The notes beneath the pieces were generated by a model. That model ran no database searches, was not told the DNA's origin, and saw only the letters and a program-made list of their open reading frames with translations. Positions 39,142 to 40,938 of a DNA stretch of 40,938 bases are shown here, piece after piece. The position numbers and the translations under genes were made by a program. Within the stretch, counting starts at the first letter, position 1. Every line of letters starts with the position of its first letter. This stretch comes from a virus, in IMG/VR virus record IMGVR_UViG_3300037193_000214, positions 1 through 40,938 of that record. One strand, 5' to 3'.

Positions 39142-40833
39142 TCACTCGTATTCGTAATTAGTCACTTCGGGTATAGGCTCTTTATTAACCCATACTCGTA
39201 TGCGTTTAGGTTCCTTTAGAAGTTTACCGAGTTCCGCTTTAAGTGCCCCATCTACCTTGTCCGGCACGCCCCAATCCGGGCGTTTTGTCCTAGCGTACCA
39301 CCATTCTTTTGCTTGGTGCAACAGCCAGCCTTTTTGCTCAAGGTGTATATAATCCGAGTACCTTTTCTTTGGGGTCACGTAATAGTCAACACGTAAGTAC
39401 GGTAATCCGGATGCACCGATTTGTTTTGAGTAGAACGTGTTTTGCACGTCGAACCACTGGAAATCGTCAACACCGTTGGCAACAAGTTCGCGGACGCTCG
39501 CCATGGCTGAGAACTTGACCGAAAAGTCAAATTCAGCCCCGCAATTATCGCAGTGCTTTACCAGTGTATGATTATAGGCACCGCACCCTTTGTACCCCGG
39601 TTTAAGCCGTTCGGTTTCGCATATCTTGACCGGTGCATCACCCCCGCCCATACCCTTAGCCTTGGGTATTACAGGGTCATTGATGGGACCAAGTTGGGCC
39701 GTGTTCGCCGCGAAATCCAAAACCAAGCAGTTTTGCTTACGGCTGTTAGCGATTGAGGCTAACCGACCTTCGCTAGTGTTAAGGTCAAAAAAGCCGCCTG
39801 TTGCCCACAACGGGCGAGTGCCCCGGCCAAGCATCTGGACCCATAGGCTTGATGACATGGTAGGGCGCAACACAATAATCATGTCTAGCGCCGGGTGGTC
39901 AAAGCCGGTGGTTAAGATATTGTTGCCGACAATACAGCGGTACTCGCCGCGCTTGTATGCCTCAATGCGCCGGGTGCGCTCTTTACCTTCAATACCCCGA
40001 TGAACAACCGTGGTTGGTATGCCCATAGCGTTCAGGATTTCACACACATGGTCTGCGTGTTCAACGCCAGCGGCAAAGACCATCCAACTATATCGGTTCT
40101 GGCCGTAGTGACACGCCTCGCGTAGAGCCCGTACCGTAATGTCGTACTGGTCAACAGCCTTTTGCATTTCACCCGGCTTATAGTCGCCGTTCGAAATACC
40201 AACCCCAGACATGTCTAGGGTTGTTTCGGTTGGCCGGGGGATTGGTTTAACCAAGTAGCCTTGTTCAAAGAACCAGTTGAACGGCTCCACCCCAGTCATG
40301 TCAACAATGGTATCGCTGAATACCGCGCCGTCCGTTATCTTACCTTGCCCGGTGCGCCATGGGGTTGCGGTAAGGGCTATGACCCGCAAGTAAGGGTTAA
40401 CCTTGCGCAACGCGTCAAGGTAGTCAAAGTACATGGTGTCTGAGTTGGGGTTGAGTAGGTGCCCCTCATCGACTAGGCAAAGGTCAACATGTCCGAACTG
40501 TTCGGGTATCTTATGCATGGAAGCAATGCCGCCGTACGTTATCGGCATGTTGAACTGCTTCTGATTTAGTCCAGCCGAGTAAATCCCGACAGGTGCTTGC
40601 GGCCACGCCTCTTGCAGCTTGTCTAGGTTTTGCTTGATAAGTTCCTTGACGTGAACAAGCATCTGTATCCGCGCATTCGGCTTAATCTCGAACGCTTTTT
40701 GCGCAACGCCCGCGATAACGTGCGATTTGCCGGTGCCTGTGGGCATGGCAACAACTCCACCCAATGACGTGCTGTTAGCCAGCCAGTCAAAGGAGCGATT
40801 GATAGCGAACGATTGGTAATCCCGGCTTGCCAT
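39142..40833 (-). CDS. SF2 DNA helicase with zinc finger
   Basis: A 563-residue DEAD/DEAH-type (SF2) helicase. Motif I AMPTGTGKS (residues 29-37), motif II VDEGH (121-125), motif III LTATPW (154-159), motif V TTGFDHP and motif VI QMLGRGTRP are all present. After the two RecA-like domains comes a C-x11-C-x10-C-x2-C zinc site (CETERL ... KHCDNCG), then about 140 residues of alpha/beta accessory domain with many aromatic residues. It likely unwinds DNA at forks or repairs replication intermediates; similar proteins are encoded next to phage Pol I genes. Four bases separate it from the upstream partial gene. Confidence 0.88.
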   Translation of the reverse strand: MASRDYQSFAINRSFDWLANSTSLGGVVAMPTGTGKSHVIAGVAQKAFEIKPNARIQMLVHVKELIKQNLDKLQEAWPQAPVGIYSAGLNQKQFNMPITYGGIASMHKIPEQFGHVDLCLVDEGHLLNPNSDTMYFDYLDALRKVNPYLRVIALTATPWRTGQGKITDGAVFSDTIVDMTGVEPFNWFFEQGYLVKPIPRPTETTLDMSGVGISNGDYKPGEMQKAVDQYDITVRALREACHYGQNRYSWMVFAAGVEHADHVCEILNAMGIPTTVVHRGIEGKERTRRIEAYKRGEYRCIVGNNILTTGFDHPALDMIIVLRPTMSSSLWVQMLGRGTRPLWATGGFFDLNTSEGRLASIANSRKQNCLVLDFAANTAQLGPINDPVIPKAKGMGGGDAPVKICETERLKPGYKGCGAYNHTLVKHCDNCGAEFDFSVKFSAMASVRELVANGVDDFQWFDVQNTFYSKQIGASGLPYLRVDYYVTPKKRYSDYIHLEQKGWLLHQAKEWWYARTKRPDWGVPDKVDGALKAELGKLLKEPKRIRVWVNKEPIPEVTNYEYE

Positions 40834-40836
40834 GAT

Positions 40837-40938
40837 TTACCCGCGACCTACTGGAGACCAGCTAGGGCAACCGGTCTTGATTACCTCTTTTGGTAGGGGT
40901 CCCTTGGTTTCGCTATAAAGCCCGCACCACCATTGCCC
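40837..40938 (-). CDS. Partial gene, C-terminal end with Cys motif
   Basis: Only the last 33 residues are in the window; the gene continues beyond the right edge. The visible end contains WWCGLYSETKG and KTGCPSWSP, two Cys in a pattern like small phage zinc-binding proteins that end C-P-x-W/F. The TAA lies 3 bases before the helicase ATG, so it belongs to the same leftward operon. Confidence 0.55.
   Translation of the reverse strand, partial: GQWWCGLYSETKGPLPKEVIKTGCPSWSPVGRG

Noticed and set aside
1-40938. Integrase, excisionase, CI-like repressor, attachment sites, CRISPR array or insertion sequence
   Set aside because: No recombinase motifs, divergent repressor region, spaced direct repeats or transposase found on either strand.

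Overview
The window is most of the genome of a tailed, siphovirus-like bacteriophage that probably infects an alphaproteobacterium. Nearly every base is coding. There is a full head-tail morphogenesis series (terminase, portal, Mu F-like head protein, scaffold, capsid, connectors, tail tube, frameshifted chaperones, short tape measure, distal tail). The distal tail genes (29312-30735) are of the type found in alphaproteobacterial gene transfer agents. A GcrA-like protein lies at 4104-4493; GcrA is an alphaproteobacterial regulator family. My by-eye scan of the window found no GANTC, the CcrM methylation site of that class. No integrase, excisionase or CI-like repressor is visible, so a lytic life style is likely. 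The right edge cuts a gene, so the genome is not complete here.

Layout. 93-10653, all rightward: about 30 small, tightly packed, often ATGA- or TGATG-overlapping early genes. Most are unrecognised. The recognisable ones are a MazG-like pyrophosphohydrolase, a GcrA-like DNA-binding protein, a Spo11/topoisomerase VI A-like protein and a VRR-NUC nuclease. Sigma70-like promoters at 2592, 5076 and 8688 punctuate this block. 10755-15516, rightward: a repeat-rich putative adhesin, a small tail-type protein, a separately bracketed protein (12536-13150) and a lysis cassette (GH19-type endolysin, i-spanin, embedded o-spanin, holin-like membrane proteins). 15547-35349, rightward: DNA packaging, head, neck and tail genes in canonical order, ending with a 1397-residue tail tip protein. 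35350-35664: convergent intergenic region with hairpins and a promoter-like sequence. 35665-40938, leftward: a replication operon read from right to left, with an incomplete gene, an SF2 helicase, a sliding-clamp-like protein and a family A DNA polymerase.

How it works together. The leftward operon supplies polymerase, putative clamp and helicase. The early rightward block carries nucleotide clean-up (MazG), host reprogramming candidates (GcrA-like) and a possible recombination module (Spo11-like protein plus VRR-NUC). A promoter-like sequence at 10646 sits where early genes give way to late genes, and strong intrinsic terminators follow 13150, the capsid gene and the tail tube gene, which would let capsid and tube be made in excess. 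Tail assembly uses a textbook A AAA AAG -1 frameshift site.

Most unusual points: a lone Spo11-like protein in a phage operon with a VRR-NUC nuclease; complete absence of GANTC by eye; the octamer TGTGGGCA present at least 27 times; a family A polymerase whose motif A steric-gate Glu is His; a sliding-clamp-like protein with a Trp/Gly-rich tail; and repeats plus an adhesin domain shared between the first and last proteins of the late region.
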